A stretch of DNA of 64,000 nt from Paenibacillus urinalis (GCF_028747985.1 NZ_CP118108.1:3787501-3851500), one strand, 5' to 3'. Counted from the first letter of the stretch, positions 53,244 to 63,219 are shown. Notes: generated from the letters alone by a model not told the origin. Numbers and translations are program-made.

Positions 53244-54206
53244 ATGCATGATCAAAATCATTCTGCCGTGCCGAAATCAGGCAAGCGCCTCGTTGTAAAC
53301 AATGTAACCGAATTGATCGGTAACACTCCGGTCGTCAGGCTGAATCGTCTACCGAAAGCCGATCATGCTGATGTATACGTCAAGCTCGAATACTTCAATC
53401 CCAGCGGCAGTGTGAAGGACCGTGCGGCAGCCAATCTGATCAGACAGGCGGAACTCCGCGGCCTTCTTCAGCCTGGCGCAACCATTATAGAGCCTACCAG
53501 CGGAAACACAGGCATCGGTCTGGCTATGAACGCCGCAGCCAAAGGGTATAAAGCAATTCTAGTCATGCCTGATAACATGAGCAAAGAACGAATTAACATA
53601 CTCAAGGCGTACGGCGCAGAGGTTGTACTCACTCCTGCTGCCGAGCGTATGCCCGGAGCGATTCAAAAAGCGCTGGAGCTTAAAGAAGCCATACCGGGGA
53701 GCTTCATCCCGCAGCAATTTGAGAATCAAGCCAATCCGGATGCTCACCGAACGACAACAGCACTCGAAATCATGACCCAGATGGATGGGAAATTAGATGC
53801 TTTTGTAGCGACTTCGGGAACCGGCGGAACCATTACAGGAACCGGTGAAGAGCTCCGCCGTCAGATTTCAGACATTCGGATCTATGCAGTTGAACCTGCG
53901 GGGTCCCCCGTATTGTCCGGCGGTGAGCCTGGCCCTCATAAACTGGTCGGGACGAGCCCCGGGTTTATTCCTTCCATCGTCAACACCCATGTGTGGGATG
54001 AGATTATTCAAGTAACGGACGAGGATGCTCTAGATATCATGCGGCGACTGGCCGCTGAGGAAGGACTTCTGCTCGGTCCGTCTTCCGGCGCATCGGTGTG
54101 GGCCGGGCTGCAGATCGCCAAGCAGCTGGGAGCTGGTCACAAAGTGCTCTGTATCGCTCCGGATACAGGCGAACGCTACCTCAGCACAGGTTTTTTTGAT
54201 AAGTAG
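53244..54206 (+). CDS. cysK: Cysteine synthase (O-acetylserine sulfhydrylase)
   Basis: 320 residues. The PLP lysine is in NPSGSVKDRAAAN, with EPTSGNTGIGLAM, TSGTGGTITGTGE and GPSSGASVWA around the cofactor. Forms L-cysteine from O-acetylserine and sulfide. Start preceded by AAAGGGGAC. Convergent to the helicase gene with a shared terminator hairpin. Could be a CysM or cystathionine-synthase-like paralogue, but the motifs fit CysK best. Confidence 0.93.
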   Translation: MHDQNHSAVPKSGKRLVVNNVTELIGNTPVVRLNRLPKADHADVYVKLEYFNPSGSVKDRAAANLIRQAELRGLLQPGATIIEPTSGNTGIGLAMNAAAKGYKAILVMPDNMSKERINILKAYGAEVVLTPAAERMPGAIQKALELKEAIPGSFIPQQFENQANPDAHRTTTALEIMTQMDGKLDAFVATSGTGGTITGTGEELRRQISDIRIYAVEPAGSPVLSGGEPGPHKLVGTSPGFIPSIVNTHVWDEIIQVTDEDALDIMRRLAAEEGLLLGPSSGASVWAGLQIAKQLGAGHKVLCIAPDTGERYLSTGFFDK

Positions 54207-54229
54207 GAAGCCTATACATCCTGTATAAA

Positions 54230-54295
54230 AAAGGTCAGTAACTGCTCCTTCGTGAAGTCTGCAAGAGACTTACAAGAATCAGATCACTGACCTTT
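54230..54295. terminator. Bidirectional terminator between cysK and dinG
   Basis: A 10-bp outer stem (AAAGGTCAGT/ACTGACCTTT) with an inner AGTCT/AGACT hairpin; A-run on the left, TTTATT on the right. Confidence 0.75.
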
Positions 54296-54355
54296 ATTTA
54301 TTATCTATATTAATCGTTTCAATTTAAATCAAGCCAATGGTTTGTGGTTCAGCAG

Positions 54356-56332
54356 CTATATCTTCTCCACTCTGAGTACTGCTCCTTGAGGAAGCACAGC
54401 TTCCACCCGTTCTCTGACCTTCGAATCTGCGACAATCTCAGGATCAAGCACAGCGGCAATTCCCTGATCCGACGACGAACGAATCAATCGCCCGAGCCCT
54501 TGCCGCAGTCTAAGAAGCATATAAGGCATGTCCACTTCCTCATAGCTGGACTCTGCTGCCTCCCTCTTGGCCATAAATACCGGATCTTCCGGCGGATACG
54601 GAAGTGACCAGATCATGACGTTGGATAAGGAGGGTCCCGGTACGTCCAGTCCTTCCCACAAGCTCGTTGCACAGAGTACCGTTTCCTCATTGTTCTGGAA
54701 GTCTGCAATTAGGCTGCTGATCTCTCTGTCCCCTTCGAACAGCATCTTATAGGAAGCGAAATAAGGGTGCTGGGCTGCAGCCTGCTTGAATCTTCGCAGC
54801 TCTTCCATTGTAGTGAACAGAAGAAGGGCTCGTCCTTCGGAGTGTGCGAGCAGCTTGGCGGCACTCGCCAGCTTTTTGGCAAAGAGAACCTCACTTCGAA
54901 GCTCTCCCGCCTCGCAGAGCTCTTCAGGTACAATCAGTCTCATCTGATCGGCATAATTATATGGTGAATTCACGGAGAACGATAAATAATCGGTAATACC
55001 AAGACTATCAGCGACATAATCAAAAGACTGTCCTACGGATAGTGTTGCAGAGGAGAATACGATCGGCATATTCAGCCCGAATACTCGCTGCTCCAGCACT
55101 TCTTTGACCTTTTGCGGCATAACAGCTAGCGTTACGTCGCCATCCTCGCTCTCTTCTGCCCAGCAAATATAGCTGCCAGGCTGTCTGAACAGCTGGAGAG
55201 CAGTTTGAATCATCTCAAGGTGCACCTCCACAATTCGAAGCTTATATTCATTGAGTGTGTGCAGGCCGCTTTCGAACACCAGCTCCTCGTCAATCGCCTC
55301 AAGCGTATCATTCCAGTGATTTAACTGTATGAGCAAAGCCTCATTAACACCCACTCTTTTTCGATCTGATCCCGGAATGGTAGTACTGAGCTCTTGAACC
55401 AAGCTGAATACCACTTTACTTTGGTCAATGGCATCCTCTACCCGCTCAGCGAGCGTTTCACGTATTTCTCCATCCAGAAGCCTTGTAATCATCTCTTCAA
55501 AAGCGGTGTGCTTCAGCTTATAGCTGAGCGCATGCTGTGCAGCAGATTCCAGCAGATGGCCTTCGTCAAACACGACAGAGCTGTGCTCAGGAAGCAGCGG
55601 AAGCTGACCTTCCCTCTTTCTCCCTTCATACGTCCAGACATGCTCCATATAATAATCGTGAGAACAAATGATGAGATCGGTGGACTTACGGTAATGATCT
55701 CTCGAGAGGGTCATCCCGCAGCGATGCCTTTTGTCGCACACAAAACAATCCTGGAAAGAATCCCAGCTGATCTTGTCCCACTGCTCATCGTTTAGATGGG
55801 GATATTCCTTCCTGTCCCCATAGGGCGAGAAGGTCTGCAGCGTTCCAGGCGAATGGACGAAGTCCGGCAGACTGTCATATACCTCTTCAATTACACCGGC
55901 ATCCTCATCCTTAAGGCGGGCGCCGTCCATCTTTTTAAGACAAATATATTGATCCGGGGATTTCCCCAGTCTTGCGTCAATGTTCAATCCCAAGTAGCGT
56001 GCAAGCTTGGCAATATCGCCTTCCGGCTTGACGAGCTGCTCAATTAACGATTCGTCCGCACAAGCAATTACAGCTGGTTTACGGGTATAACGGGCATAGT
56101 TCACCGCATACAGCAAATACACGAGCGTCTTCCCCGTACCGACACCTGCTTCTGCAAATATCGTCTTCTTGTCGGCATAGGCTCTTTCCAGCTGATACGC
56201 CATATAAATCTGTTCATCCCGCACTTCAAAACCATGCTCGGGCAACATATCATAAAATACATCCGCCACCCAATCGCCCACTTGCTTCACGAAAGGCTCG
56301 GTCGGATTATAGGAGAAAGGATATCGCTCCAC
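54356..56332 (-). CDS. DinG/XPD-type ATP-dependent DNA helicase
   Basis: 658 residues, GTG start at 56332 with GGGGGAG upstream. Superfamily 2 motifs: Walker A EAGVGTGKT, the DEGH box (VVFDEGHLLE), WEGLDVPG, and RLRQGLGRLIR. Four cysteines between motifs I and II (ICLKK, DCFVCDKRHRCGM) fit the 4Fe-4S cluster of XPD-type 5'-3' helicases. It lacks the exonuclease domain of B. subtilis DinG, so it is helicase-only. DNA repair or R-loop removal. Confidence 0.93.
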   Translation of the reverse strand: MERYPFSYNPTEPFVKQVGDWVADVFYDMLPEHGFEVRDEQIYMAYQLERAYADKKTIFAEAGVGTGKTLVYLLYAVNYARYTRKPAVIACADESLIEQLVKPEGDIAKLARYLGLNIDARLGKSPDQYICLKKMDGARLKDEDAGVIEEVYDSLPDFVHSPGTLQTFSPYGDRKEYPHLNDEQWDKISWDSFQDCFVCDKRHRCGMTLSRDHYRKSTDLIICSHDYYMEHVWTYEGRKREGQLPLLPEHSSVVFDEGHLLESAAQHALSYKLKHTAFEEMITRLLDGEIRETLAERVEDAIDQSKVVFSLVQELSTTIPGSDRKRVGVNEALLIQLNHWNDTLEAIDEELVFESGLHTLNEYKLRIVEVHLEMIQTALQLFRQPGSYICWAEESEDGDVTLAVMPQKVKEVLEQRVFGLNMPIVFSSATLSVGQSFDYVADSLGITDYLSFSVNSPYNYADQMRLIVPEELCEAGELRSEVLFAKKLASAAKLLAHSEGRALLLFTTMEELRRFKQAAAQHPYFASYKMLFEGDREISSLIADFQNNEETVLCATSLWEGLDVPGPSLSNVMIWSLPYPPEDPVFMAKREAAESSYEEVDMPYMLLRLRQGLGRLIRSSSDQGIAAVLDPEIVADSKVRERVEAVLPQGAVLRVEKI

Positions 56333-56549
56333 GGTTACTCCCCCACATTAACATTTTTCTTATAAGGTAAATCCACGCCATGATATCTAAATACCAATTC
56401 AGGCAAACATCAATTATCTCATAAATCCAAGATGATAGCAATTCTTTTTTATTGTTGATTAGATGCATTAAAATGAAGCAGCTTGCTTAAGCTATGCTCA
56501 AAAAGTAACCAGGTACGCATAGTATATAGAAATGGGGCGCTATGAACGA

Positions 56550-57515
56550 ATGAATTGGACCATCCGCCAAGAGTATCCATCCGACTATTATGCCATTACA
56601 GAACTGCATGCTCTCACCTTCTCTTACAGCTACGGAATGGGTGAGGCCGTTCTTGTCAATATACTGCGAGCACGGAGCACTTTTGATCCGGAGCTGTCTC
56701 TCGTTTGCGAGCTGGATGGGCAGATTATCGGCCACATTTTATTCACCCCCCAGCCTATACGTATCCAGGGCAGCACCTACCAAGGTCTGATTCTGTCTCC
56801 ACTAGCAGTTCATCCTAATTATCAAAAACAAGGTATCGGATCTGCATTAATCGAAGCGGGCCATCATCGTGCCTTACATAAAAACTTTGCCTTATCCGTT
56901 GTACTGGGTCATCCCCATTACTACGTTCGCTTCGGATATCAAGGAAAGGCATGGATGGACGAACAGGTCCACATTCCTTTGGAGAGCATCTATACCGATC
57001 GTATTGCCGTAGTAAGGGAACGCCGTATTGAGCTGGGAGATATTCCGTCTTTCTCACTGATGTGGGAGCATCTGCATGCCTCCTCTCCGCTGGCACTTAT
57101 TCCAGGTTCATCTATTCAGGATTGGATCAGCCCCGGTGCAGGTACGATCAGCACTGCCTTATTAATTGATGAGAAACTTAGCGGATATATTAGATACTCC
57201 AGCACAGACCCGGAGAAAATCAGCTTCATTGTGGCACAGGACAGTCATTCCCTGCTCCTCATTGCAAATTACTTCAAACAAAAGTTAAACCCGCTTACGG
57301 CTTCTCACTTATCTTTGCCGTTACCAGCAACCTCCTATTTACTCGAACGGTTTGGTACAACCTTTGATGTTAACATCAGCACTTACGCCGAATATATGGT
57401 CAAAATATTAGAGGGTCCTCATCACTCCAAGCTGCATCATCATTTCACTGCCTTTGAGGAGGGTAGCATCCCTCGCGGCTCCATTATTTGGCCTGTTGAG
57501 TTTGATGTGTGCTGA
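56550..57515 (+). CDS. GNAT-family N-acetyltransferase
   Basis: About 321 residues from ATG 56550; ATG 56532 is in the same frame and cannot be excluded, since neither has a strong ribosome site. The first ~150 residues are a GNAT domain (MNWTIRQEYPSDYYAITEL, LSPLAVHPNYQKQGIGSALIEAG, RFGYQGKA). The remaining ~170 residues contain a second, weaker domain with no family I recognise. Acceptor unknown. Confidence 0.87.
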   Translation: MNWTIRQEYPSDYYAITELHALTFSYSYGMGEAVLVNILRARSTFDPELSLVCELDGQIIGHILFTPQPIRIQGSTYQGLILSPLAVHPNYQKQGIGSALIEAGHHRALHKNFALSVVLGHPHYYVRFGYQGKAWMDEQVHIPLESIYTDRIAVVRERRIELGDIPSFSLMWEHLHASSPLALIPGSSIQDWISPGAGTISTALLIDEKLSGYIRYSSTDPEKISFIVAQDSHSLLLIANYFKQKLNPLTASHLSLPLPATSYLLERFGTTFDVNISTYAEYMVKILEGPHHSKLHHHFTAFEEGSIPRGSIIWPVEFDVC

Positions 57516-57719
57516 TAGAACAAGACATAACATCTGATGCAATGATTATGATGATGTGAGCTCTGTAACGATGGAGCCGCTCGTCTCCGATATAACCTCC
57601 ATTCCTCATGAGCAGTGAAGATGATTATTCCTGTACCCCTCCATATCACGTATGATTCAGATTGCAACCGTTACCAAACCACGGGTGCCAATCTATATCA
57701 AATTTTAGGAGGAATCGTA

Positions 57720-59069
57720 GTGACGAAATTGAATCTGCTTGACTACAAAACAAAACGGAAGTCTGTCGCCTTCCGAACGCTTGTATCCGGAATCAGCCTG
57801 TCTCTTGCCCTTCCCTTACTTCCCCTAACGAGTTTATCTGCTGAGAGTACTTCTGCTGTAATGATTGCCGAGGCTGGACCTCAAAATACACAGGCTCTCA
57901 CAGCTGCCGGGAATTTATATGTAGCTCCTAACGGTTCTGCAAGCAATCCCGGGACACTCCAAAGTCCGACAACCCTTGAACATGCACTCACGCAAATTGA
58001 AGCAGGCTACACAATTTATATGCGCGGCGGTACTTACAGCTATCCCTCTACCATTACAATTGATCGAAATAACAGCGGCAATTCTGCCACGGCAAGAAAA
58101 ACACTGGCTGCCTACGGAAATGAGAAGCCTGTCCTTGACTTTTCAGCCCAATCCTTTGCCTCGACCAATCGCGGTTTGCAGCTGTTTGGCAGTTACTGGC
58201 TTGTGAAAGGTTTGGAAATTAAAGGCGCAGGTGATAACGGACTGTATATAGCCGGTAACTATAACCGTATTGAAAATATAGAAGCGCATCATAACCGAGA
58301 TACTGGAATTCAGCTTGGCCGCTATGCGTCCACTGCAGGATACAGCGAATGGCCCGCTTATAATGAAGTTATTAATTCATATTCACATGACAATTACGAC
58401 CCTGATAATGGCGAAGATGCTGACGGCTTTGCTGCTAAGCTTACGGTCGGCCCCGGCAACGTATTTGATGGATGTATAGCGGCTTATAATGTCGATGATG
58501 GCTGGGATCTCTATACGAAGGATGATACAGGCCCGATTGGGACGGTAACGATTCGCAACAGCATTGCCTACAAGAACGGTCAAACCTCGGACGGAACGTC
58601 TACTACGAGCAGTGACGGCAACGGATTTAAGCTGGGTGGAGAGGATATCGGGGTGAATCATACGGTGGTTAACAGCATTGCTTTCCAAAACAAGAAGCAC
58701 GGCTTTACTTTTAACAGCAATCCCGGCTCCATTAACTTCAAGAACAATACATCCTGGAGCAACGGACAGAGTAATTTTGCATTTGATGAGGGTACGCATA
58801 TCTTCACAAACAATTTATCCTTTGCCGGAGGAGCAAGCGATAAGACGAGCGGAACAGACGTAGCATCCAGCAACGTGTGGTGGAAAAACAAAAAAAGCGT
58901 CAATACGAAGGGGCTGCTCGCCAGCAGTGAAGATTTTCAGTCTCTTGTTCCCGCAGTTGCTCGTGACGCAAACGGAAATCCGGTATTGGGCAATTTCTTG
59001 AAACTGGCTTCAGGCAGTGATTTGATCGGAGCCGGGACACCAAGCGGTACAAATATTGGAGCACGTTAA
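57720..59069 (+). CDS. Secreted PL9-like pectate lyase (right-handed parallel beta-helix)
   Basis: About 449 residues from a GTG at 57720, directly behind AGGAGG; the frame extends to 57615 without a ribosome site. Signal peptide (TLVSGISLSLALPLL...LSA), then LYVAPNGSASNPGTLQSPTTL and IYMRGGTY, typical of PL9 starts, followed by coils with repeated N-x-I-x-N-(I/S) steps. Calcium-site Asp groups are in NGEDADGFAAKL and DDGWDLY; the Lys in the former fits the PL9 catalytic base. Degrades polygalacturonate or rhamnogalacturonan outside the cell. Confidence 0.9.
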   Translation: MTKLNLLDYKTKRKSVAFRTLVSGISLSLALPLLPLTSLSAESTSAVMIAEAGPQNTQALTAAGNLYVAPNGSASNPGTLQSPTTLEHALTQIEAGYTIYMRGGTYSYPSTITIDRNNSGNSATARKTLAAYGNEKPVLDFSAQSFASTNRGLQLFGSYWLVKGLEIKGAGDNGLYIAGNYNRIENIEAHHNRDTGIQLGRYASTAGYSEWPAYNEVINSYSHDNYDPDNGEDADGFAAKLTVGPGNVFDGCIAAYNVDDGWDLYTKDDTGPIGTVTIRNSIAYKNGQTSDGTSTTSSDGNGFKLGGEDIGVNHTVVNSIAFQNKKHGFTFNSNPGSINFKNNTSWSNGQSNFAFDEGTHIFTNNLSFAGGASDKTSGTDVASSNVWWKNKKSVNTKGLLASSEDFQSLVPAVARDANGNPVLGNFLKLASGSDLIGAGTPSGTNIGAR

Positions 59070-59087
59070 TTGTTACTACAAACATGC

Positions 59088-59120
59088 AAGAAGGAGCCGA
59101 CAAGCGTTCGGCTCCTTCTT
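59088..59120. terminator. Bidirectional terminator, pectate lyase and molybdate regulator
   Basis: A 13-bp perfect stem (AAGAAGGAGCCGA/TCGGCTCCTTCTT, 7-base loop) between convergent genes. Confidence 0.85.
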
Positions 59121-59137
59121 ACATATATTCACAGATT

Positions 59138-60106
59138 TCAAGCCTCAAACAGCACTTCCCCTGTCCGGGATAGATTATATCCCGATATTGAACCCAGCTC
59201 CCGGATAAAGGACTCGGAACGCAATATATCCAGAACAGTTCGGATAAGCACTTCATTCTCGGGCTTGTTTATTAACACAAGGTCATATCTCTCTATCGTC
59301 AGCGGAATGAATTCCACCCCTTGCACAATCGTTGCCGCTTTCTCGATGCCTACTCCGACATCTGCCTGTTTGGAAGCGACCCTTCCGGCCACAGCCAAAT
59401 GATTGGATTCCTCGTCATAATAGCCCATTAGCTCTCGGGCAGCGATCCCATGCATACGAAGCTGTTCCTCAAGCAGCACCCGTGCTCCTGCACCCCGCTC
59501 CCGGTTCACCATACGAATTCCCGGCTTGGCCAGATCCTTCCACTCATGCAGTTCATGAGGATTGCCAGGCTGAACGTATAGTCCTGCTCGTCTGCTCATC
59601 AAATTCACAACTTTATAAGAGCAGCCGATCAGCAATTTGCGAATATAAGGAATGTTGTATTCTCCGGTATCTCCGTCCAGTAGATGGGTGCTGACAATAT
59701 CGGAATGTCCCTGATACATGGAAATTAAGCTGTCCAGGCTGCCTACGTAGGATCTAAGCGGCCTGATGCCAGGCGAGCGCTTCTCTATATGCCGCACCAA
59801 AATATCGAGGCTCATATCTTGTCCTGTAATCACCACTTGCCTTACTCCCTGAGTCGTCACCTGAACAGCTGGTGGATTCGCAGGAGCATCGATCACCGGA
59901 GTTAAAGATCTTGTCTCCTCACTAGAATATTGACCAACCCCTTTGGAGCGCTGCTTGTACGCCTCAAGATCAGAGTGGTCGACCCGCATCTGCTTACCTA
60001 CACGATAGGCTGTAAGCTGCCCCTTCTTAATCAGATCGTACACCGTTAATTTTGATATTTTTAGTAGCTGGGCGATTTCCTCGGTTGTATAGGAAATATC
60101 AGTCAC
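59138..60106 (-). CDS. HTH regulator with molybdate-binding-protein-like sensor domain
   Basis: About 322 residues from GTG 60106 (GAGGGG 8 bases upstream). The N-terminal excisionase/MerR-like HTH (YTTEEIAQLLKISKLTVYDLIKKGQL, AYRVGKQMRVDHSDLEAY) is joined to a PBP-like domain (about 90-322, with DILVRHIEK, SMYQGHSDIVSTHLLDGDTGEYNIPY). This one-component design matches regulators beside mod genes. It is divergent from modA with about 160 bases between starts, so it probably represses or activates modAB in response to molybdate. Confidence 0.88.
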   Translation of the reverse strand: MTDISYTTEEIAQLLKISKLTVYDLIKKGQLTAYRVGKQMRVDHSDLEAYKQRSKGVGQYSSEETRSLTPVIDAPANPPAVQVTTQGVRQVVITGQDMSLDILVRHIEKRSPGIRPLRSYVGSLDSLISMYQGHSDIVSTHLLDGDTGEYNIPYIRKLLIGCSYKVVNLMSRRAGLYVQPGNPHELHEWKDLAKPGIRMVNRERGAGARVLLEEQLRMHGIAARELMGYYDEESNHLAVAGRVASKQADVGVGIEKAATIVQGVEFIPLTIERYDLVLINKPENEVLIRTVLDILRSESFIRELGSISGYNLSRTGEVLFEA

Positions 60107-60265
60107 ATCTACCACCCCTCTTGTCAGGTATGCAATAACAAATGATTAATGCTATTGATTGTACCATACTCTTTTCTTACCCTCGTATTGTAATTGTTCA
60201 AAGAACCAATATAATATATTTAATTATATCTAATTATAATCAAATATATCGATTGGATGGAGATT

Positions 60266-61114
60266 ATGTTAAAACAAACGAAGCTTAGTATGATTTCTTT
60301 CTTCCTTCTAGCTCTGGTATTCATATCTGCCTGTGCATCACCCAATGCTTCTTCACCAAACCCTTCAGCAGACCATAACAATTCGGACAGCAGCGCATCC
60401 TCGACTCCTTCATCTGAACGCACAGAGCTGACGATCTCAGCGGCTGCAAGCTTAACTGATGTACTGGAGGAACTACAGCCTCGCTTTGAGACAGCTCATC
60501 CTGGTATAAAGCTCAGCTTCAACTTTGGCGGCTCCGGCTCTCTTCAGCAGCAGATTGAGCAAGGGGCACCGGCTGATCTGTTTTTGTCAGCAGCTGAGAA
60601 AAATATGCAGGCCCTTATAGATAAGGGGCTCATGGATACAGAAAATACGACTACGCTGTTAACCAACGAGATCGTACTGATTACATCCAGCAGCAACGAG
60701 CTGCCTATGTCCTCTGAGCAGGATCTCACTGCTGAAGATATCAAGATTGTTGCCCTCGGCATACCTGAAAGTGTACCTGCAGGAAGCTATGCACAAGAGG
60801 CGCTTACTTCGCTTGGCTTATATGAACAGCTCCAACCCAAAATAGTTCAGGCCAAGGATGTGCGGCAAGTATTACAGTATGTCGAAACCGGGAATGCCGA
60901 TGCCGGATTTGTATACAAAACAGATGCACTTACTTCCAGCAAAGTGAAGATCGTGCACACTGTCGATCCCTCAAGCTACACAGCAATTACATACCCTGTA
61001 GGTGTGGTATTGGACAGTGCGCATCCCGAAGCGGCAAAAGCGGTTTATGACTTTTTACAGTCTTCTGAAGCCCAAGCTGTATTTACTAAATACGGGTTCT
61101 CGGTGCCTGAATGA
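60266..61114 (+). CDS. modA: Molybdate ABC transporter substrate-binding lipoprotein
   Basis: About 282 residues; ATG 60266 is preferred for its Lys-containing signal, but ATG 60257 is possible. Lipobox ISAC, Ser/Pro linker, then the ModA fold: LTISAAASLTDVLEEL, FNFGGSGSLQQQIEQGAPADLFLSA, LITSSSNEL. The Ser/Thr residues of the anion site are kept. Binds molybdate (perhaps tungstate) outside the membrane. Confidence 0.93.
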   Translation: MLKQTKLSMISFFLLALVFISACASPNASSPNPSADHNNSDSSASSTPSSERTELTISAAASLTDVLEELQPRFETAHPGIKLSFNFGGSGSLQQQIEQGAPADLFLSAAEKNMQALIDKGLMDTENTTTLLTNEIVLITSSSNELPMSSEQDLTAEDIKIVALGIPESVPAGSYAQEALTSLGLYEQLQPKIVQAKDVRQVLQYVETGNADAGFVYKTDALTSSKVKIVHTVDPSSYTAITYPVGVVLDSAHPEAAKAVYDFLQSSEAQAVFTKYGFSVPE

Positions 61115-61788
61115 TGTCAGCTTCATTTGACTGGCATGACTTCTGGGCTCCTGTGCGCTTATCCTTACTGGTTGCCCTATTGTCCAGTGTTATCACGATT
61201 GTGATGGGCGGGCTTACTGCAAGATGGATGTCCAAGAGCAAGTTCAAAGGAAAGCTGCTGCTAGAAACAGCGTTTATGCTGCCAATGGTCCTTCCACCCA
61301 CGGTTGTAGGCTTTCTGCTGCTCGTCCTGCTGGGGAGAAATAGCTGGATCGGAGCATGGATTGAGGCCATCTTTGCCGCACCTGTCGTATTCTCATGGAC
61401 AGCCTGTGTCATCGCCGCCGTTGTCGTCTCGTTTCCACTGGTGTATCAGACGATGAAGGTCGGATTTACGTCCATTGATTCCGAGCTTGAAGCTTCCGGA
61501 CGCTCGATCGGTGCGAATGAATGGCAGGTATTCCGGTATATTACACTTCCACTCATCTGGCCTTCTGTTATTTCTGCTTATATTCTCGGATTTGCACGAG
61601 CGCTTGGTGAGTTCGGCGCAACGCTGATGCTTGCAGGCAATATTCCAGGAAAAACTCAAACCGTCCCTACTGCCATATACATTGCTGTGGACAGCGGGAA
61701 TACGGTCATGGCCTGGGCCTGGACGATTGCGATCGTACTTATGTCGTTCCTGCTGCTGCTTCTGACAGGACGCAGAAAAAAGAATTAG
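61111..61788 (+). CDS. modB: Molybdate ABC transporter permease
   Basis: 225 residues, about five helices. The ModB EAA loop (SELEASGRSIGANEWQVFRYITLPLIWPSV) and GFARALGEFGATLMLAGNIPGKTQT are clear. ATG overlaps the modA stop (ATGA). No modC ATPase gene follows; a terminator comes first, so the ATPase must be elsewhere or shared. Confidence 0.94.
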   Translation: MMSASFDWHDFWAPVRLSLLVALLSSVITIVMGGLTARWMSKSKFKGKLLLETAFMLPMVLPPTVVGFLLLVLLGRNSWIGAWIEAIFAAPVVFSWTACVIAAVVVSFPLVYQTMKVGFTSIDSELEASGRSIGANEWQVFRYITLPLIWPSVISAYILGFARALGEFGATLMLAGNIPGKTQTVPTAIYIAVDSGNTVMAWAWTIAIVLMSFLLLLLTGRRKKN

Positions 61789-61878
61789 CATTGTATATAT
61801 ATATAAACAGAACCACTCCAATGCAGCGGCAGGAAATCAGTGAAATCAGTGTATGCAGCATAAATAATAGTTCAAACC

Positions 61879-61912
61879 AAACCCTTAGTTGATTTTAACG
61901 AAGGGTTTTTTG
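61879..61912 (+). terminator. Terminator of modAB
   Basis: Stem AAACCCTT/AAGGGTTT with loop of 14, followed by T-rich sequence, 90 bases past modB. Confidence 0.75.
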
Positions 61913-62202
61913 GTGCTCAATTTATTAATATATTTTCGTTTTTGGAATTATTACAATATATGGATATAAAATGGGTCCCGAAAACAATTTATTTAGTTAC
62001 AATATTGTTACTTTAATGGATACCTGTTTCAAATCAATGACAATTTATTACCCGACTTAGCGGAAATTATTCGAAAAAATCCGGTTCTTTCTATGTTTTA
62101 TTCCAGTAATTGGTGTACAAAAAGTAAAACAAAGGTAACATTTTTGATACTTTTTAACCTTAATTTATTATATATTAATTACAGTTAATTCATATTAAAA
62201 AA

Positions 62203-62319
62203 GTGTGCCGAATCTATCAGAATAGTACGGGGGACGATTTACAACATTTGGGGTGAATGCAGCAGTTAAGAAATGCTAGAGTACCTTCTACTCGAACCCG
62301 ACAACTAACCTCGGAGGCA
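62203..62319 (+). promoter_or_regulatory. ydaO/yuaA c-di-AMP riboswitch
   Basis: The class signature is clear: ACGGGGGAC, TTTGGGGTGAAT, then TACCTTCTACTCGAACCCG and ACAACTAACCTCGGAGGC, matching the conserved core of the c-di-AMP riboswitch. The 5' GTGCCGA pairs with TCGG-GGC at the 3' end to form P1. It lies 20 bases upstream of the wall-hydrolase start. The DNA 61913-62202 is very AT-rich and holds the promoter (exact elements unclear). Confidence 0.93.
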
Positions 62320-62338
62320 ATTGGAGGAAATTTTCAGA

Positions 62339-63199
62339 ATGAAGAAGTTTGGTAAATATATGTTGTTCTCATCCCTGCTCGCAGCTGGGTTAATCATGGG
62401 TAATGGACAAGCAGATGCATCCTCATCCAGTACCAATACGGTAAATATTCAAGTGAACAGTAATCTGATCGATTTCCCAGATGCGGAGCCATTCCTGGAT
62501 CAGAATTACAGTACACAAGTGCCGGTCCGCATGCTTGCTGACGAAATGAACTATACGATTAAAGTATTTAAGAGCGGAAAAGAAACGGTGGTCAAGCTGT
62601 CCAAGGGCGGTACAACCATTCGTATTCAAACCAACCAGACGACTGCGATGGTCAATAGCAGCAAAGTAAGTCTTGGCACGCAAGTGTTCATCCGAAATGA
62701 CCGTACATATGTACCCATTCGTTTTGTATCAGAAGCCATGGGCTATGACGTAACTTGGAAAAAGGATCTTATGCTGGCCATGATTAGCACAACCGGTAAA
62801 ACATACAGCCCTGCACTTATTCCAAACGACCATGTCAAAGGCACCAGCATTGTAAATGAAGCGATGAATCACATCGGCGTTCCTTATGTTTACGGCGGTT
62901 CAACCACAAGCGGGTTCGACTGCTCTGGTCTGGTTAAATATGTATTCGATAAATACGGAGTATCCCTGCCGCGTACAGCAGCTACCCAATATAACCAAGG
63001 CTCATCTGTATCCAAAGGAAACCTGCAGCAAGGCGATCTGGTCTTCTTCAAGACAACAGGAAGCTCGATCTCTCATGTCGGTATCTATGTAGGAAACAAT
63101 AATTTTATTTCAGCGACCAGTTCCTCCGGTGTAAAAATCGACAGCCTGGACAATACCTATTGGGGTCCTAAATACGTCGGTGCAAAAAGAGTTCTATAA
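62339..63199 (+). CDS. Secreted NlpC/P60 peptidoglycan hydrolase with stalk domain
   Basis: 286 residues from ATG 62339 (GGAGG 11 bases upstream). Signal peptide (MKKFGKYMLFSSLLAAGLIMG), a copper-amine-oxidase-N type stalk domain (about 35-150, VPVRMLADEMNY, VPIRFVSEAMGYDV), then the C40 peptidase with Cys in TTSGFDCSGLVKYVF, His in ISHVGIYVG and a polar third residue. It cuts gamma-D-Glu-diaminopimelate stem bonds. Controlled by the c-di-AMP riboswitch, linking wall turnover to the second messenger. Confidence 0.93.
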   Translation: MKKFGKYMLFSSLLAAGLIMGNGQADASSSSTNTVNIQVNSNLIDFPDAEPFLDQNYSTQVPVRMLADEMNYTIKVFKSGKETVVKLSKGGTTIRIQTNQTTAMVNSSKVSLGTQVFIRNDRTYVPIRFVSEAMGYDVTWKKDLMLAMISTTGKTYSPALIPNDHVKGTSIVNEAMNHIGVPYVYGGSTTSGFDCSGLVKYVFDKYGVSLPRTAATQYNQGSSVSKGNLQQGDLVFFKTTGSSISHVGIYVGNNNFISATSSSGVKIDSLDNTYWGPKYVGAKRVL

Positions 63200-63219
63200 A
63201 ATGAAATGTATATAATTAA

